From positions 124,001 to 188,000 of the forward strand of contig NZ_KQ947376.1 of NCBI RefSeq assembly GCF_001484765.1: a stretch of DNA of 64,000 nt, given 5' to 3'. The translations under genes were made by a program, and so were the position numbers. Shown piece by piece: positions 27,826 to 38,909 of this stretch (positions are counted from its first letter, which is position 1; every line of letters starts with the position of its first letter). Source of the DNA: Entomohabitans teleogrylli (GTDB taxonomy: Bacteria; Pseudomonadota; Gammaproteobacteria; Enterobacterales; Enterobacteriaceae). A model generated the notes under the pieces. The model saw nothing but the letters and a program-made list of their open reading frames with translations. It was not told the origin of the DNA and ran no database searches.

Positions 27826-30800
27826 ATGATCCCACAAATTTCTCAGGCGCCAGGGCTTGTGCAACTGGTGCTCGATTTTTTACAAACACTGGAGCAACAG
27901 GGTTTTACCGGCGATACCGCCACCGATTACGCCGCCAGGCTGACCATGGCGACCGACAACAGCATCTACCAGTTGCTGCCGGACGCGGTGATCTTTCCGC
28001 GTTCAACGGCGGATGTTTCGCTGATTGCCCGCCTGGCTGCCGAACCGCGTTTCACCCCGATTACCTTCACACCGCGCGGCGGCGGCACCGGCACCAACGG
28101 CCAGGCGCTTAACCAGGGCGTCATTGTCGATATGTCGCGGTATATGAACCGGATTATCGAGATTAACCCGGAGCAGGGCTGGGTGCGGGTCGAAGCCGGG
28201 GTGATCAAGGACCAGTTGAATCAGTTTCTCAAACCCTATGGCTATTTCTTTGCGCCGGAGCTGTCGACCAGTAACCGGGCGACTCTCGGCGGGATGATCA
28301 ATACCGATGCCTCAGGGCAGGGGTCGCTGGTCTACGGTAAAACCTCCGATCACGTTCTCGGGGTGCGTGCGGTCCTGTTGGGGGGCGATATTCTCGATAC
28401 CCGCGCGATGCCGACGCCGCTGGCTGAGGAGATCGGTAAAGACGACAGCGCGACCGGGCGAATCTATCGCACCGTGCTGGAACGCTGCCGCAGCCAGCGC
28501 CAGTTAATTATTGATAAATTCCCAAAACTTAACCGCTTCCTGACCGGTTATGACTTGCGTCACGTATTTAACGACGATCTGTCGCAGTTCGATTTGACCC
28601 GTATTCTCACCGGTTCGGAGGGGACGCTGGCGTTTATTACCGAAGCGAAGCTGGATATTACCCGGCTGCCGAAAGTGCGCCGTCTGGTCAACGTCAAATA
28701 TGACTCGTTCGACTCGGCGCTGCGTAATGCCGCCTTTATGGTGGAGGCCCGGGCACTGTCGGTGGAGACCGTGGACTCCAAAGTGTTGAACCTTGCCCGG
28801 GAAGATATCGTCTGGCATTCGGTCAGCGAACTGATTACCGATGTGCCGGGCAAAGAGATGCTGGGACTCAACATTGTCGAGTTCGCCGGCGACGATGAAG
28901 CCTTTATTGACGGCCAGGTCGACGCCCTGTGCCAGCGGCTTGATGCGCTGATAGCGCAGGGGGCGGCAGGGGTGATCGGCTGGCAGGTGTGCCGCGATCT
29001 GGCGGGGGTTGAGCGTATCTATGCAATGCGCAAAAAGGCGGTGGGGCTGCTCGGCAATGCCAAAGGCCAGGCCAAACCAATTCCTTTTGCCGAAGACACC
29101 TGCGTGCCGCCCGCTCACCTGGCGGATTACATCGCCGAATTCCGCGCGCTGCTCGACGGTCACGGGCTGAGCTATGGCATGTTCGGCCATGTGGACGCCG
29201 GCGTGCTGCATGTGCGTCCGGCGCTGGATATGTGCGATCCCCACCAGGAAGTGCTGATGAAGCAGATCTCCGATGAGGTGGTGGCGCTGACCGCGAAATA
29301 TGGCGGTCTGCTGTGGGGGGAACACGGTAAGGGATTCCGCGCTGAATACAGCCCGGCATTCTTTGGCGAAACGCTGTATCACGAACTACGGCTGGTGAAA
29401 GCGGCCTTCGACCCGGATAACCGCCTTAACCCGGGCAAGATTTGCCCACCGGCGGGTCGCGATGCGCCGATGATGAAAGTGGATGCGGAAAAGCGCGGCA
29501 CCTTCGATCGCCAGATCCCGATTGCGGTGCGCGGCGCCTGGCGCGGCGCCATGGAGTGTAATGGCAACGGCCTGTGCTTTAACTTCGACGTGAAAAGCCC
29601 GATGTGCCCGTCGATGAAGATCAGCCAAAACCGCATTCATTCGCCGAAAGGACGGGCGACGCTGGTGCGCGAATGGCTGCGCCTGCTGGCCGATCGCGGC
29701 GTCGATCCGCTGAAGCTGGAAGAAGCCCTGCCGGAGCGGCGCGCCAGCCTGAAGACGCTGGTGGAACGCACTCGCAACAGCTGGCATGCCCGTAAAGGCG
29801 AATATGACTTCTCGCATGAGGTCAAAGAAGCGATGTCTGGCTGCCTGGCGTGCAAGGCCTGCTCCACCCAGTGCCCGATCAAGATCGACGTGCCGGAGTT
29901 TCGTTCGCGCTTCCTGCAACTTTACCATACCCGCTACCTGCGCCCGGTGCGCGATCATCTGGTAGCGAGCGTGGAAAGTTATGCGCCGCTGATGGCCCGG
30001 GCGCCGAAGACTTTTAACTTCTTCCTCAGTCAGCCGCTGGTGAAAAAGCTGTCGGCAAAACATATCGGCATGGTGGATTTACCGCTCCTGTCGGTGCCTT
30101 CTTTGCAGCAACAACTGGTGGGTCACGCGACGGCCCATACCACGCTGGAAGATCTGGAAAAACTCACGGCTGATGAACAGGCGAAAACGGTGCTGGTGGT
30201 CCAGGATCCGTTTACCAGCTATTACGATGCCCAGGTGGTGGCGGACTTTGTGCGGCTGGTGGATAAGCTCGGCTATCGACCCGTGCTGCTGCCGTTCTCA
30301 CCGAACGGTAAGGCGCAGCATATTAAAGGATTCTTAACCCGCTTTGCCCGTACCGCCCGCAAAACGTCGGATTTCCTTAACCGTATCGCCCGGCTCGGTA
30401 TGCCGATGGTCGGAGTCGATCCGGCGCTGGTATTGTGCTATCGCGATGAATATAAACAGACGCTGGGGGATGAGCGCGGCGAGTTCCACGTACAACTGGT
30501 CCACGAGTGGTTGCCCGGCGCGCTGGCGCAGCGCGCGGCGCAGGCGGCCGGCGGCGAAGCCTGGTATCTGTTCGGCCACTGTACCGAAACCACCGCGCTG
30601 CCGGCGGCGGTGGCGCAGTGGAAGGATATCTTCGCCCGGCTGGGCGCGACGCTGGAAAATGTCAGTGTCGGTTGCTGCGGGATGGCGGGGACTTACGGCC
30701 ATGAGGTGAAAAACCTCGACAATTCGCTGGGCATCTATGAGCTCTCCTGGCATCAGGCGCTGCAAACGCTGCCGCGCAACCGCTGCCTGGCCACCGGCTA

Positions 30801-30882
30801 CTCCTGCCGCAGCCAGGTGAAGCGTATTGAAGGCAACGGCGTGCGCCATCCCCTGCAGGCGCTGCTGGAGATCCTCGGATGA
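27826..30882 (+). CDS. ydiJ: FAD/Fe-S D-2-hydroxyglutarate dehydrogenase YdiJ
   Basis: Large flavoprotein reported in E. coli to oxidise D-2-hydroxyglutarate. The 1018-residue protein has an N-terminal FAD_binding_4 domain (TPRGGGTGTNGQAL; residues about 45-270), a FAD-oxidase C-terminal domain (GMFGHVDAGVLHVRPALD), a [4Fe-4S] ferredoxin-like motif CLACKACSTQCPI near residue 685 and C-terminal CCG domains (GCCGMAGTYGHE). I chose ATG 27826; the TTG two codons upstream is less likely. The stop overlaps menI by 4 bases, so the two are coupled. Confidence 0.95.
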   Translation: MIPQISQAPGLVQLVLDFLQTLEQQGFTGDTATDYAARLTMATDNSIYQLLPDAVIFPRSTADVSLIARLAAEPRFTPITFTPRGGGTGTNGQALNQGVIVDMSRYMNRIIEINPEQGWVRVEAGVIKDQLNQFLKPYGYFFAPELSTSNRATLGGMINTDASGQGSLVYGKTSDHVLGVRAVLLGGDILDTRAMPTPLAEEIGKDDSATGRIYRTVLERCRSQRQLIIDKFPKLNRFLTGYDLRHVFNDDLSQFDLTRILTGSEGTLAFITEAKLDITRLPKVRRLVNVKYDSFDSALRNAAFMVEARALSVETVDSKVLNLAREDIVWHSVSELITDVPGKEMLGLNIVEFAGDDEAFIDGQVDALCQRLDALIAQGAAGVIGWQVCRDLAGVERIYAMRKKAVGLLGNAKGQAKPIPFAEDTCVPPAHLADYIAEFRALLDGHGLSYGMFGHVDAGVLHVRPALDMCDPHQEVLMKQISDEVVALTAKYGGLLWGEHGKGFRAEYSPAFFGETLYHELRLVKAAFDPDNRLNPGKICPPAGRDAPMMKVDAEKRGTFDRQIPIAVRGAWRGAMECNGNGLCFNFDVKSPMCPSMKISQNRIHSPKGRATLVREWLRLLADRGVDPLKLEEALPERRASLKTLVERTRNSWHARKGEYDFSHEVKEAMSGCLACKACSTQCPIKIDVPEFRSRFLQLYHTRYLRPVRDHLVASVESYAPLMARAPKTFNFFLSQPLVKKLSAKHIGMVDLPLLSVPSLQQQLVGHATAHTTLEDLEKLTADEQAKTVLVVQDPFTSYYDAQVVADFVRLVDKLGYRPVLLPFSPNGKAQHIKGFLTRFARTARKTSDFLNRIARLGMPMVGVDPALVLCYRDEYKQTLGDERGEFHVQLVHEWLPGALAQRAAQAAGGEAWYLFGHCTETTALPAAVAQWKDIFARLGATLENVSVGCCGMAGTYGHEVKNLDNSLGIYELSWHQALQTLPRNRCLATGYSCRSQVKRIEGNGVRHPLQALLEILG

Positions 30883-31289
30883 TCTGGCGCCGGGCAGTGA
30901 CCCTGGAGGCGCTCAATGCAATGGGCGCCGGTAATATGGTGGAGCACGTGGGTATCCGCTTCGTGCGTCTTGATGATAACGCTCTGGAGGCGACCATGCC
31001 TGTCGATGGTCGTACGCAGCAGCCGTTTGGTCTGTTGCACGGCGGCGCCTCGGTGGTGCTGGCGGAAACGCTGGGATCGGTGGCGGGCTACCTGTGTACT
31101 GAGGGCGAGCAAAAGGTGGTGGGCGTGGAGGTTAACGCTAACCATCTGCGATCGGTGCGCGAGGGACTGGTCAGAGGCGTGTGCCGGGCGCTGCATACCG
31201 GGCGTCGTCATCAGGTGTGGCAGATTGACATCTATGATGATCGGCAGCGGCTATGCTGTACATCGCGCCTGACAACGTCGGTTATTTAA
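30879..31289 (+). CDS. menI: 1,4-dihydroxy-2-naphthoyl-CoA hydrolase MenI
   Basis: Hotdog-fold thioesterase of menaquinone synthesis, releasing 1,4-dihydroxy-2-naphthoate from its CoA ester. The 136-residue protein has the same length as E. coli YdiI/MenI, with the catalytic-site region QPFGLLHGGASVVLAETLGS, where the Glu is the nucleophile/base. ATG overlaps the ydiJ stop (ATGA). A terminator follows. Confidence 0.95.
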   Translation: MIWRRAVTLEALNAMGAGNMVEHVGIRFVRLDDNALEATMPVDGRTQQPFGLLHGGASVVLAETLGSVAGYLCTEGEQKVVGVEVNANHLRSVREGLVRGVCRALHTGRRHQVWQIDIYDDRQRLCCTSRLTTSVI

Positions 31290-31309
31290 AACTTCACTAC
31301 CACACCGGA

Positions 31310-31338
31310 CGGGGGAATATTATTCCCCCGTTGTCGTT
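31310..31338 (+). terminator. Terminator after menI
   Basis: Ten-base stem CGGGGGAATA / TATTCCCCCG with a very short nominal loop, followed by TTGTCGTTT. It lies 21 bases after the menI stop. Confidence 0.7.
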
Positions 31339-31340
31339 TA

Positions 31341-31627
31341 ATCCCCTGAGTCAGCTTCGAGGTTTCCTGTTTCATAAATAGGCATTGCCTATGCATCTTT
31401 TGTTTTCGCGGCGCGCTTTTGCCCATCACGCAAATAGAGTTTTAAATTCAGCATATTAGAAAAAGTACGGGCGACCCGCAGGGGCTGCCGGGAAGGTCTA
31501 TCCTTAATAAAAGCGTTCCTTATCACCAATACCCTTACCGGACAGAGGTTGAAGTGAGAATTATTATCACTAACATACTGTTATTGGCCTTTAATGGCCC
31601 GGACATCGCCAGGGGAGGAAGTTCAAT
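31341..31627 (+). promoter_or_regulatory. suf operon promoter region
   Basis: About 290 bases without a gene ahead of sufA. AGAATTATTATCACT near 31557-31571 is Fur-like, and ATACCCTTACCGGACAGAGG near 31530-31549 partly fits the type 2 IscR pattern (A...CC..A......AxG). In E. coli this region binds OxyR, IHF, IscR and Fur; the individual sites here are weak calls. AGGGGAGGAAG precedes the sufA ATG. Confidence 0.6.
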
Positions 31628-31993
31628 ATGCAGGCAGAAACCTTTAATCCGCATGATGTGGTGGCCTGGCAGGGGGTAACCCTGACGCCAGCGGCGGCGG
31701 CGCATATCCGCGAACTGGTCGCCAGGCAGCCCGGTCTGCTCGGCGTACGGCTGGGCATCAAACAGACCGGTTGCGCCGGTTTTGGCTACGTGCTGGATAG
31801 CGTGACGGAAGCGGCGTCAGACGACCTATTGTTTGAATCACAGGGCGCGCGCCTGTGGGTACCTTTGCAGGCCATGCCGTTTATCGATGGAACGGAAGTG
31901 GATTATGTCCGCGAAGGATTAAACCAGATCTTTAAATTCAATAACCCGAAAGCGCGCCACGAATGTGGCTGCGGCGAAAGTTTTGGGGTTTAG
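31628..31993 (+). CDS. sufA: Fe-S carrier protein SufA
   Basis: A-type carrier that receives Fe-S clusters from SufBCD and passes them to apoproteins under iron limitation or oxidative stress. It has 121 residues (E. coli 122) and the three ligand cysteines in QTGCAGFGY and [10 protein letters not shown]. First gene of sufABCDSE; sufB starts 8 bases after the stop. Confidence 0.97.
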   Translation: MQAETFNPHDVVAWQGVTLTPAAAAHIRELVARQPGLLGVRLGIKQTGCAGFGYVLDSVTEAASDDLLFESQGARLWVPLQAMPFIDGTEVDYVREGLNQIFKFNNPKARHECGCGESFGV

Positions 31994-32001
31994 GCGGTGC
32001 T

Positions 32002-33486
32002 ATGTCTCGTAATACAGAAACCACTGACGATGTAAAAACCTGGACCGGGAGCCTGAATTACAAAGAGGGCTTTTTCACCCGGCTACAGACCGACGAGCTG
32101 GCAAAGGGCATCAGCGAAGAGGTGGTGCGCGCGATCTCCGCCCGGCGTAATGAGCCGGAGTGGATGCTGGAATTCCGCCTCAGCGCTTATCGCGCCTGGC
32201 TGGAGATGGAAGAGCCCCACTGGCTGAAGGCGCACTACGATAAGCTGAACTATCAGGATTACAGCTACTATTCGGCGCCTTCCTGCGGCAACTGCGACGA
32301 TAACTGCGCATCCCAGCCCGGCGCGGTGCAGCAAACCGGTAGCAATGCTTTCCTGACCAGCGAGGTGGAAAACGCCTTCGAACAGCTCGGGGTGCCGGTG
32401 CGCGAAGGCAAAGAGGTGGCGGTGGATGCGATATTCGATTCTGTATCGGTGGCCACTACCTATCGGGAACGTCTGGCGGAGCAGGGGATCATTTTCTGCT
32501 CGTTCGGCGAGGCGATTCAGGAATATCCGGAGCTGGTGAAAAAATACCTCGGCAGCGTGGTGCCGGCCAACGACAATTTCTTTGCGGCGCTGAATGCCGC
32601 GGTGGCGTCTGACGGGACATTTATCTATGTGCCGAAAGGGGTGCGCTGCCCGATGGAGCTGTCCACCTATTTCCGTATCAATGCCGAAAAAACCGGCCAG
32701 TTTGAACGCACCATTCTGGTGGCGGATGAAGGTAGCTACGTCAGCTATATTGAGGGTTGTTCGGCGCCGGTGCGCGACAGCTATCAACTCCATGCCGCGG
32801 TGGTGGAAGTGATCATCCATCGCGACGCCGAGGTGAAATACTCCACGGTACAGAACTGGTTCCCGGGGGATAACAACAGCGGCGGGATCCTCAACTTCGT
32901 CACCAAGCGAGCGCTGTGCGAAGGGGACAACAGTAAAATGTCCTGGACCCAGTCGGAAACGGGTTCGGCGATCACCTGGAAATACCCGAGCTGTATTCTG
33001 CGCGGTGATAATTCCATTGGCGAGTTTTTCTCGGTGGCGCTGACCAGTGGCCATCAGCAGGCGGATACCGGCACCAAAATGATCCATATCGGTAAAAACA
33101 CCCGTTCGACCATTATCTCGAAGGGGATTTCCGCCGGACACAGCCAGAACAGCTACCGCGGTCTGGTCAAGATCATGCCCACCGCCACTAACGCCCGTAA
33201 CTACACCCAATGCGATTCGATGCTGATTGGTCCGGATTGCGGCGCCCACACATTCCCGTATGTGGAATGCCGGAATAACAGCGCTCAACTGGAACATGAG
33301 GCGACCACCTCGCGTATCGGCGAGGATCAACTGTTTTACTGCCTGCAGCGCGGTATTAGCGAAGATGACGCCATTTCGATGATCGTCAATGGCTTTTGTA
33401 AGGATGTGTTCTCCGAATTGCCGCTCGAGTTTGCGGTGGAAGCGCAAAAATTACTGGCTATTAGCCTGGAACACAGCGTTGGCTGA
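32002..33486 (+). CDS. sufB: Fe-S scaffold subunit SufB
   Basis: Core scaffold of the SufBC2D complex, on which the cluster is built from SufE-delivered sulfur. The 494-residue protein (E. coli 495) includes the C-terminal region with the conserved Cys in [20 protein letters not shown] and the acidic/His residues [20 protein letters not shown] 32002 was chosen; the open frame continues upstream into sufA, but those residues are not family-like. Confidence 0.97.
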   Translation: MSRNTETTDDVKTWTGSLNYKEGFFTRLQTDELAKGISEEVVRAISARRNEPEWMLEFRLSAYRAWLEMEEPHWLKAHYDKLNYQDYSYYSAPSCGNCDDNCASQPGAVQQTGSNAFLTSEVENAFEQLGVPVREGKEVAVDAIFDSVSVATTYRERLAEQGIIFCSFGEAIQEYPELVKKYLGSVVPANDNFFAALNAAVASDGTFIYVPKGVRCPMELSTYFRINAEKTGQFERTILVADEGSYVSYIEGCSAPVRDSYQLHAAVVEVIIHRDAEVKYSTVQNWFPGDNNSGGILNFVTKRALCEGDNSKMSWTQSETGSAITWKYPSCILRGDNSIGEFFSVALTSGHQQADTGTKMIHIGKNTRSTIISKGISAGHSQNSYRGLVKIMPTATNARNYTQCDSMLIGPDCGAHTFPYVECRNNSAQLEHEATTSRIGEDQLFYCLQRGISEDDAISMIVNGFCKDVFSELPLEFAVEAQKLLAISLEHSVG

Positions 33487-33507
33487 TAAGCCTGGTAAGG
33501 AATGACT

Positions 33508-34254
33508 ATGTTAAGTATCAAAGATTTACAGGTAAGCGTTGAAGGTAATGACATTCTGCGTGGCGTGAACCTTGACGTTCGCCCCGGTGAAGTACACGCC
33601 ATTATGGGGCCAAACGGTTCCGGAAAAAGCACCTTGTCCGCCACCCTGGCCGGACGCGAAGAGTATCAAGTGACCGGCGGCAGCGTACAGTTCCGCGGCA
33701 AAGATCTGCTGGAGCTGTCACCGGAAGAGCGGGCCGGCGAAGGGATCTTTATGGCGTTTCAGTATCCGGTGGAAATTCCCGGGGTCAGCAATCAGTTCTT
33801 CCTGCAAACCGCCCTGAACGCGGTGCGCGACTATCGCGGCCAGGAAGCGCTGGACCGCTTCGATTTTCAGGATCTGATGGAAGAGAAAATCCGCCTGCTG
33901 AAAATGCCGGAAGATTTGCTGACCCGCTCGGTAAATGTCGGCTTTTCCGGCGGCGAGAAGAAGCGAAACGACATTTTGCAGATGGCGGTGCTGGAGCCGC
34001 AGTTGTGCATTCTTGATGAGTCGGATTCCGGGCTGGATATCGACGCGCTGAAAATTGTCTCTGACGGGGTAAACTCGCTGCGCGATGGTCAGCGCTCGTT
34101 CATTATCGTTACCCACTATCAGCGTATTCTCGACTACATCAAACCGGACGTGGTCCATGTTCTGTACCAGGGAAGAATCGTCAAATCCGGGGACTTTAGC
34201 CTGGTGAAACAGCTGGAGGAGCAGGGTTATGGCTGGCTTACTGAACAACAGTAA
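33508..34254 (+). CDS. sufC: Fe-S assembly ATPase SufC
   Basis: ABC-type soluble ATPase that drives SufBC2D conformational change. It has 248 residues with Walker A GPNGSGKST, signature SGGEKKRNDILQMA and Walker B CILDESDSGLD. ATG 33508 (MLSIKDL) matches E. coli length and has AAGGA 6 bases upstream; ATG 33502 would add two residues. The last 26 bases overlap sufD. Confidence 0.97.
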   Translation: MLSIKDLQVSVEGNDILRGVNLDVRPGEVHAIMGPNGSGKSTLSATLAGREEYQVTGGSVQFRGKDLLELSPEERAGEGIFMAFQYPVEIPGVSNQFFLQTALNAVRDYRGQEALDRFDFQDLMEEKIRLLKMPEDLLTRSVNVGFSGGEKKRNDILQMAVLEPQLCILDESDSGLDIDALKIVSDGVNSLRDGQRSFIIVTHYQRILDYIKPDVVHVLYQGRIVKSGDFSLVKQLEEQGYGWLTEQQ

Positions 34255-35503
34255 TGCGCTGCAGCAGTGGCACCGCCTGTTTGAATCCCGGGGCGGTCAG
34301 CGCTCCCGGGAGGCTCAGGAGCACCTGCAGCAGATGCTGCGTCTTGGGCTGCCGGGGCGCAAGCATGAAAACTGGAAATACACCCCCCTCGACGGGCTAC
34401 TGAATCATCAGTTTGTGCTGCCGTCGGGGACAGAGATTGCCAGCGATGCCCGCGACGCGCTGACGTTGCCGATCGACGCTGTGCGGCTGGTATTCGTCGA
34501 CGGTTTGTTCAACGCGGATCTCAGCGATGATACCCGGGATAGCGGCTACGCGGTGCAGGTGGACAATCAGCGCCAGTCGCTGCCGGCGGCGGTACAGCCG
34601 GAGGTCTTTTTGCACCTGACGGAGAGCCTGGCGGCAACGGTAACCCATATTCGCGTGGCGCGGCGCTGTGTGCCGGCGCGGCCGCTGATACTGATGCACA
34701 TCAGCAGCGGCAGCCGCCAGGGAGAGATGAATACCGCGCATTATCGCCACCACCTGGCGCTGGAAGAAGGCGCCTCGGCGATGGTGATTGAGCACTATGT
34801 CAGCGCCGACAGCGCCAGCCATTTTACCGGCGCGCGCTTCACCGCCAGCCTGGCGGCCAACAGCCAGTTGCAGCACTATAAACTGGCGTTCGAAAACGCC
34901 GCCAGCTACCACTTCGCTCATAACGATTTGCTGCTGGCTGAGGATTGTACCGCGCTGAGCAGCAGTTTTCTGCTCGGCGCCGCGGTACTGCGCCACAACA
35001 CCAGTACCCGGCTCGACGGGGAAAACGCCACGCTGCGGGTTAACAGTCTGGCGCTGCCGGTGAATAATGAAGTGTGCGATACCCGTACCTGGCTGGAACA
35101 TAATCAGGGCTACTGCAACAGCCGTCAGTTGCATAAAACCATCGTCCGCGATCGCGGACGGGTGGTATTCAACGGGCTTATCAAAGTGGCGCCGCACGCC
35201 ATCAAGACCGACGGACAGATGACCAACAATAATTTGCTGCTTGGGCGTCTGGCGGAAGTCGATACCAAGCCGCAACTGGAAATCTACGCCGATGACGTGA
35301 AATGTAGCCATGGCGCGACGGTGGGGCGCATCGACGATGAACAGATGTTCTATCTGCGCTCCCGGGGGATCGGCGAAGCGGCGGCCCGGCAGATGATTCT
35401 TTACGCCTTCGCCGCTGAACTGACCGAAAGCATCGGCGATGAGGCGCTGCGTCAGCGGGTGATGGCGCGGATTGGCGAACGTTTCGCGGAGGGTAAAGCA
35501 TGA
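34229..35503 (+). CDS. sufD: Fe-S assembly protein SufD
   Basis: SufB paralogue that pairs with SufB and is needed for iron entry. The 424-residue protein begins [15 protein letters not shown] like E. coli SufD (423), with [14 protein letters not shown] in the N-terminal helical part and the C-terminal beta-helix conserved stretch [19 protein letters not shown]. Start overlaps sufC by 26 bases; the stop overlaps sufS by 4. Confidence 0.97.
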   Translation: MAGLLNNSNALQQWHRLFESRGGQRSREAQEHLQQMLRLGLPGRKHENWKYTPLDGLLNHQFVLPSGTEIASDARDALTLPIDAVRLVFVDGLFNADLSDDTRDSGYAVQVDNQRQSLPAAVQPEVFLHLTESLAATVTHIRVARRCVPARPLILMHISSGSRQGEMNTAHYRHHLALEEGASAMVIEHYVSADSASHFTGARFTASLAANSQLQHYKLAFENAASYHFAHNDLLLAEDCTALSSSFLLGAAVLRHNTSTRLDGENATLRVNSLALPVNNEVCDTRTWLEHNQGYCNSRQLHKTIVRDRGRVVFNGLIKVAPHAIKTDGQMTNNNLLLGRLAEVDTKPQLEIYADDVKCSHGATVGRIDDEQMFYLRSRGIGEAAARQMILYAFAAELTESIGDEALRQRVMARIGERFAEGKA

Positions 35504-36720
35504 GTTTTCCTGTGCAGCAGGTACGGGCGGATTTTCCTGTTCTCAGTCGTGAGGTTAACGGCCAGCCGCTGGCCTATCTTGACAGCGCCGCCAGCGCCCA
35601 GAAACCGGAAGCGGTGATCGATGCCGAAGCGCGTTTTTACCGTGAAGGGTATGCGGCGGTGCATCGCGGGATTCATACCCTGAGCGCCGAAGCGACGGCG
35701 CGTATGGAGGCAGTGCGGGCCAGCGCGGCGCGCTTTCTCAATGCGGCGCGGGCCGAGGAGATTGTGTTTGTACGCGGCACCACTGAGGGCATCAATCTGG
35801 TGGCTAACAGCTGGGGTAACGATCAACTGCGCGCCGGCGATAATATCATCATCAGCGAAATGGAACACCACGCCAATATCGTGCCGTGGCAGATGCTGTG
35901 CCAGCGTAGCGGCGCGCAACTGCGGGTGATTCCGTTGAATCAGGACGGCACGCTGCAACTGGAGGCGTTTCACCAACTGCTGGATGAACGCACCCGCCTG
36001 CTGGCGATCGCTCAGGTATCCAACGTTCTCGGCACCGAAAACCCGCTGCCGACATTGATCGACGCCGCTCACCGGGCGGGGGCAAAGGTACTGGTGGATG
36101 GCGCCCAGGCGGTCATGCACCATGCGGTGGATGTGCAGGCGCTGGGGTGCGATTTTTACGTTTTTTCCGGCCACAAGCTGTACGGGCCGACCGGCATCGG
36201 CGTGCTGTATGCCCGCCATGACATTTTACAGCAGATGCCGCCATGGCAGGGGGGCGGGTCGATGATCGCCACTGTCAGCCTGACGCAAGGGACCACTTAT
36301 GCCGCAGCGCCGTGGCGTTTTGAAGCCGGCACCCCGGATACCGGCGCGATTATCGGGTTTGGCGCCGCGCTGGAGTATGTGACGCATCTTGGGCTGGATA
36401 ATATCGGCGAATATGAATCAGCGCTGATGCATTACGCGCTGCAGGCGTTGCGCGAAGTACCGGATCTGGCGCTTTACGGCCCGGCCCGGCGTCGCGGAGT
36501 GATTGCGTTCAATCTTGGCAAACATCATGCCTATGATGTCGGCAGCTTTCTCGACAACTACGGTATCGCGGTGCGTACCGGCCACCACTGCGCGATGCCG
36601 CTGATGGCGTTCTACGGCGTACCGGCCATGTGTCGCGCCTCGCTGGCGATGTACAATACGCAACAGGAAGTCGATCGGCTGGTGGCCGGGCTTCAGCGTA
36701 TTCACCGCTTACTGGGTTAA
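35500..36720 (+). CDS. sufS: Cysteine desulfurase SufS
   Basis: PLP enzyme removing sulfur from L-cysteine to give a persulfide that SufE accepts. It has 406 residues, the E. coli length. The PLP lysine is in [13 protein letters not shown], the catalytic cysteine in [11 protein letters not shown], and the cofactor-site His/Asp in [15 protein letters not shown] overlap with sufD; sufE follows after 14 bases. Confidence 0.97.
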   Translation: MSFPVQQVRADFPVLSREVNGQPLAYLDSAASAQKPEAVIDAEARFYREGYAAVHRGIHTLSAEATARMEAVRASAARFLNAARAEEIVFVRGTTEGINLVANSWGNDQLRAGDNIIISEMEHHANIVPWQMLCQRSGAQLRVIPLNQDGTLQLEAFHQLLDERTRLLAIAQVSNVLGTENPLPTLIDAAHRAGAKVLVDGAQAVMHHAVDVQALGCDFYVFSGHKLYGPTGIGVLYARHDILQQMPPWQGGGSMIATVSLTQGTTYAAAPWRFEAGTPDTGAIIGFGAALEYVTHLGLDNIGEYESALMHYALQALREVPDLALYGPARRRGVIAFNLGKHHAYDVGSFLDNYGIAVRTGHHCAMPLMAFYGVPAMCRASLAMYNTQQEVDRLVAGLQRIHRLLG

Positions 36721-36734
36721 CAGGGAGGCATAAT

Positions 36735-37157
36735 ATGGCCGGGTTGCCGGATAGAGATAAATTGTTGAAGAATTTCAGCCGCTGCGCCAACTGGGAAGAG
36801 AAGTATCTGTATATCATTGAACTAGGCCAGCGCCTGCCGCCGCTCTGCGCCCAGGCGCATAATCCGCAGAATATCATTCAGGGCTGCCAGAGCCAGGTAT
36901 GGATAACGCTGTCGCGCGGCGATGACGGTGTTATTCATTTACAGGGCGACAGCGATGCCGCCATTGTCAAAGGGCTGATTGCGGTGGTATTTATTCTTTA
37001 TCACCAGATGACGGCGCAGGATATTGCGGCGTTCGACGTACGGCCGTGGTTTGAAAAAATGTCTCTGGCGCAACATCTTACCCCTTCGCGCACCCAGGGG
37101 CTGGAGGCGATGATCCGCGCGATCCGCGCCAGAGCCGCTGAATTTGCCTATACTTAA
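36735..37157 (+). CDS. sufE: Cysteine desulfuration protein SufE
   Basis: Sulfur acceptor that stimulates SufS and relays persulfide to SufB. The 140-residue protein (E. coli 138) has the acceptor Cys51 in [14 protein letters not shown] 36735 follows AGGGAGG; an open frame to 36630 lies inside sufS. Last gene of the suf operon. Confidence 0.96.
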   Translation: MAGLPDRDKLLKNFSRCANWEEKYLYIIELGQRLPPLCAQAHNPQNIIQGCQSQVWITLSRGDDGVIHLQGDSDAAIVKGLIAVVFILYHQMTAQDIAAFDVRPWFEKMSLAQHLTPSRTQGLEAMIRAIRARAAEFAYT

Positions 37158-37261
37158 TTAGCAGTTTTATTTACAGCTTTCATCCTGTCATGCGGGGTAA
37201 TGTTTTACCTCGCGGGTCTTTCAGCTTTCCGGCTCCCCGCCGGTGAATACAGGAATTAAGT

Positions 37262-38290
37262 ATGAAACGCGCGCTGTCTTTAATATCCGCCAGTCTGCTG
37301 TGCGTTCTGGCCGCTGCGCCGTCGGCGCAGGCTGTCGATTACCTGTTACCGCCACCGGGTAGTCGTTTAATTGGTGAAAACCAAATATATACGGTGCCTG
37401 ACGACGGTAAAAATCTCGAATATATTGCCGCGAAATTTAATACCGGTATTTTACTGTTACTGGAAGCCAATAATACTGTTGATCCTTTTTTACCCCGACC
37501 GGGCAGCCAGTTAACGATACCGGAACAGATGTTGCTGCCGGATACCCCGCGCGAAGGGATCGTGATTAACCTTGCCGAGCTGCGCCTGTATTACTATCCC
37601 CCCGGGCAAAACCGCGTCGAAGTATATCCGCTGGGTATCGGGCAACTGGGGCGCGAAACGCCGGTAATGGTGACGCGTATCATCCAGAAAATCCCCAATC
37701 CAACATGGACGCCGACCGCCAATATCCGCGCCCGCTCGCTGGCTCAGGGGATAAAACTGCCTGCGGTGGTCCCCGCCGGGCCGAACAACCCGCTGGGGCG
37801 TTATGCGTTGCGCCTGGAGCAGGGGGGCGGCGAATATTTGATTCACGGTACCAACGCGCGGGACAGCATTGGTCTGCGCGTCAGTTCGGGCTGTATGCGG
37901 ATGCGCGCCGCGGATATCAAAGCTCTGTTCAGCCAGGTCGCCTGGGGTACCCGGGTACAAATTATCAATGAGCCGGTGAAGTATGCCGTGGAGCCTGACG
38001 GGCGGCGCTATATTGAGGTACATCAGCCGCTGTCGCGTAATGACTATGAAAACCCGCAGACGGTGCCGATAGCTATCAGCCAGGCGCTGGGGCGTTTTAT
38101 TGACAGTCCGGCGAGCAATGCTGCGCGGGTGGACGAAGCGCTTACCCGACGGGCGGGTTATCCGGTCGAGGTGAGTGCCGGGGCGGTGGCGCCGGGGCCT
38201 GCGCAACCGGTGTTACAGAGCGCGGGGATTGCGTCGCAGCAGACAACGCTGACCAATCCTGAAGGCGCAGAGCGCATGCTGTCGCAGTGA
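37262..38290 (+). CDS. ldtE: L,D-transpeptidase LdtE
   Basis: Periplasmic enzyme forming 3-3 (meso-DAP to meso-DAP) crosslinks in peptidoglycan. The 342-residue protein has a signal peptide cut after AQA (residue 24), a LysM-like segment (residues 42-87) and the YkuD catalytic domain with His195 in [12 protein letters not shown] and nucleophile Cys211 in VSSGCMRM. It lies between sufE and lpp as in E. coli (ynhG). A C-terminal tail of about 70 residues is low in complexity. Confidence 0.94.
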   Translation: MKRALSLISASLLCVLAAAPSAQAVDYLLPPPGSRLIGENQIYTVPDDGKNLEYIAAKFNTGILLLLEANNTVDPFLPRPGSQLTIPEQMLLPDTPREGIVINLAELRLYYYPPGQNRVEVYPLGIGQLGRETPVMVTRIIQKIPNPTWTPTANIRARSLAQGIKLPAVVPAGPNNPLGRYALRLEQGGGEYLIHGTNARDSIGLRVSSGCMRMRAADIKALFSQVAWGTRVQIINEPVKYAVEPDGRRYIEVHQPLSRNDYENPQTVPIAISQALGRFIDSPASNAARVDEALTRRAGYPVEVSAGAVAPGPAQPVLQSAGIASQQTTLTNPEGAERMLSQ

Positions 38291-38318
38291 CCAGGGGATA
38301 GCGGGGGAAAATCAGGGC

Positions 38319-38346
38319 AAAAAAAATGGCGCACGGTGTGCGCCAT
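38319..38346 (-). terminator. Intrinsic terminator after lpp
   Basis: On the minus strand ATGGCGCAC / GTGCGCCAT, 9-base stem with 3-base loop, followed by eight T. It lies 16 bases after the lpp stop. Confidence 0.95.
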
Positions 38347-38362
38347 CTTAAACACGGTACTA

Positions 38363-38611
<249 letters not shown>

Positions 38612-38636
38612 CTAGATTGAGTTAATCTCCATGTAG

Positions 38637-38680
38637 CGTTACAAGTATTACACAAACTTTTTTATGTTGAGAATATTTTT
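38637..38680 (-). promoter_or_regulatory. lpp promoter and start region
   Basis: On the minus strand, AACATAAAAAAGTTTGTG then the -10 TAATACT (38644-38650), followed by the leader ACGCTACATGGAGATTAAC. This matches the well-studied strong E. coli lpp promoter nearly base for base. Confidence 0.85.
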
Positions 38681-38852
38681 TTGATGGGAATACGCTTAAA
38701 TTTGATCGTTCGCTCAAAGAACCAGCGACTTACCTCAAAATGCTAAAAAAAACGTGTTAAAACAGGATTCTCTCATCGGATTCATCTTGCTTGTAGCGGC
38801 GCTTAAATAGCAAAAGCCGATTTGCTTTTTTATTAATTCCGACTAACGGTAA

Positions 38853-38884
38853 AATAAAAAAGCGCCCCGCGAGGCGCTTTTTCT
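38853..38884 (-). terminator. Terminator after pykF
   Basis: AAAGCGCC / GGCGCTTT stem (38859-38866 with 38873-38880) flanked by A-runs left and T-runs right, so it can act in both directions; on the minus strand it ends pykF. Confidence 0.9.
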
Positions 38885-38909
38885 GGTACCGCACTTTTTC
38901 ACAAATTTC

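Noticed and set aside
32083-33447. 454-codon open frame on the minus strand opposite sufB
   Set aside because: Antisense shadow of a highly conserved gene in GC-rich DNA; no family features and no ribosome site.
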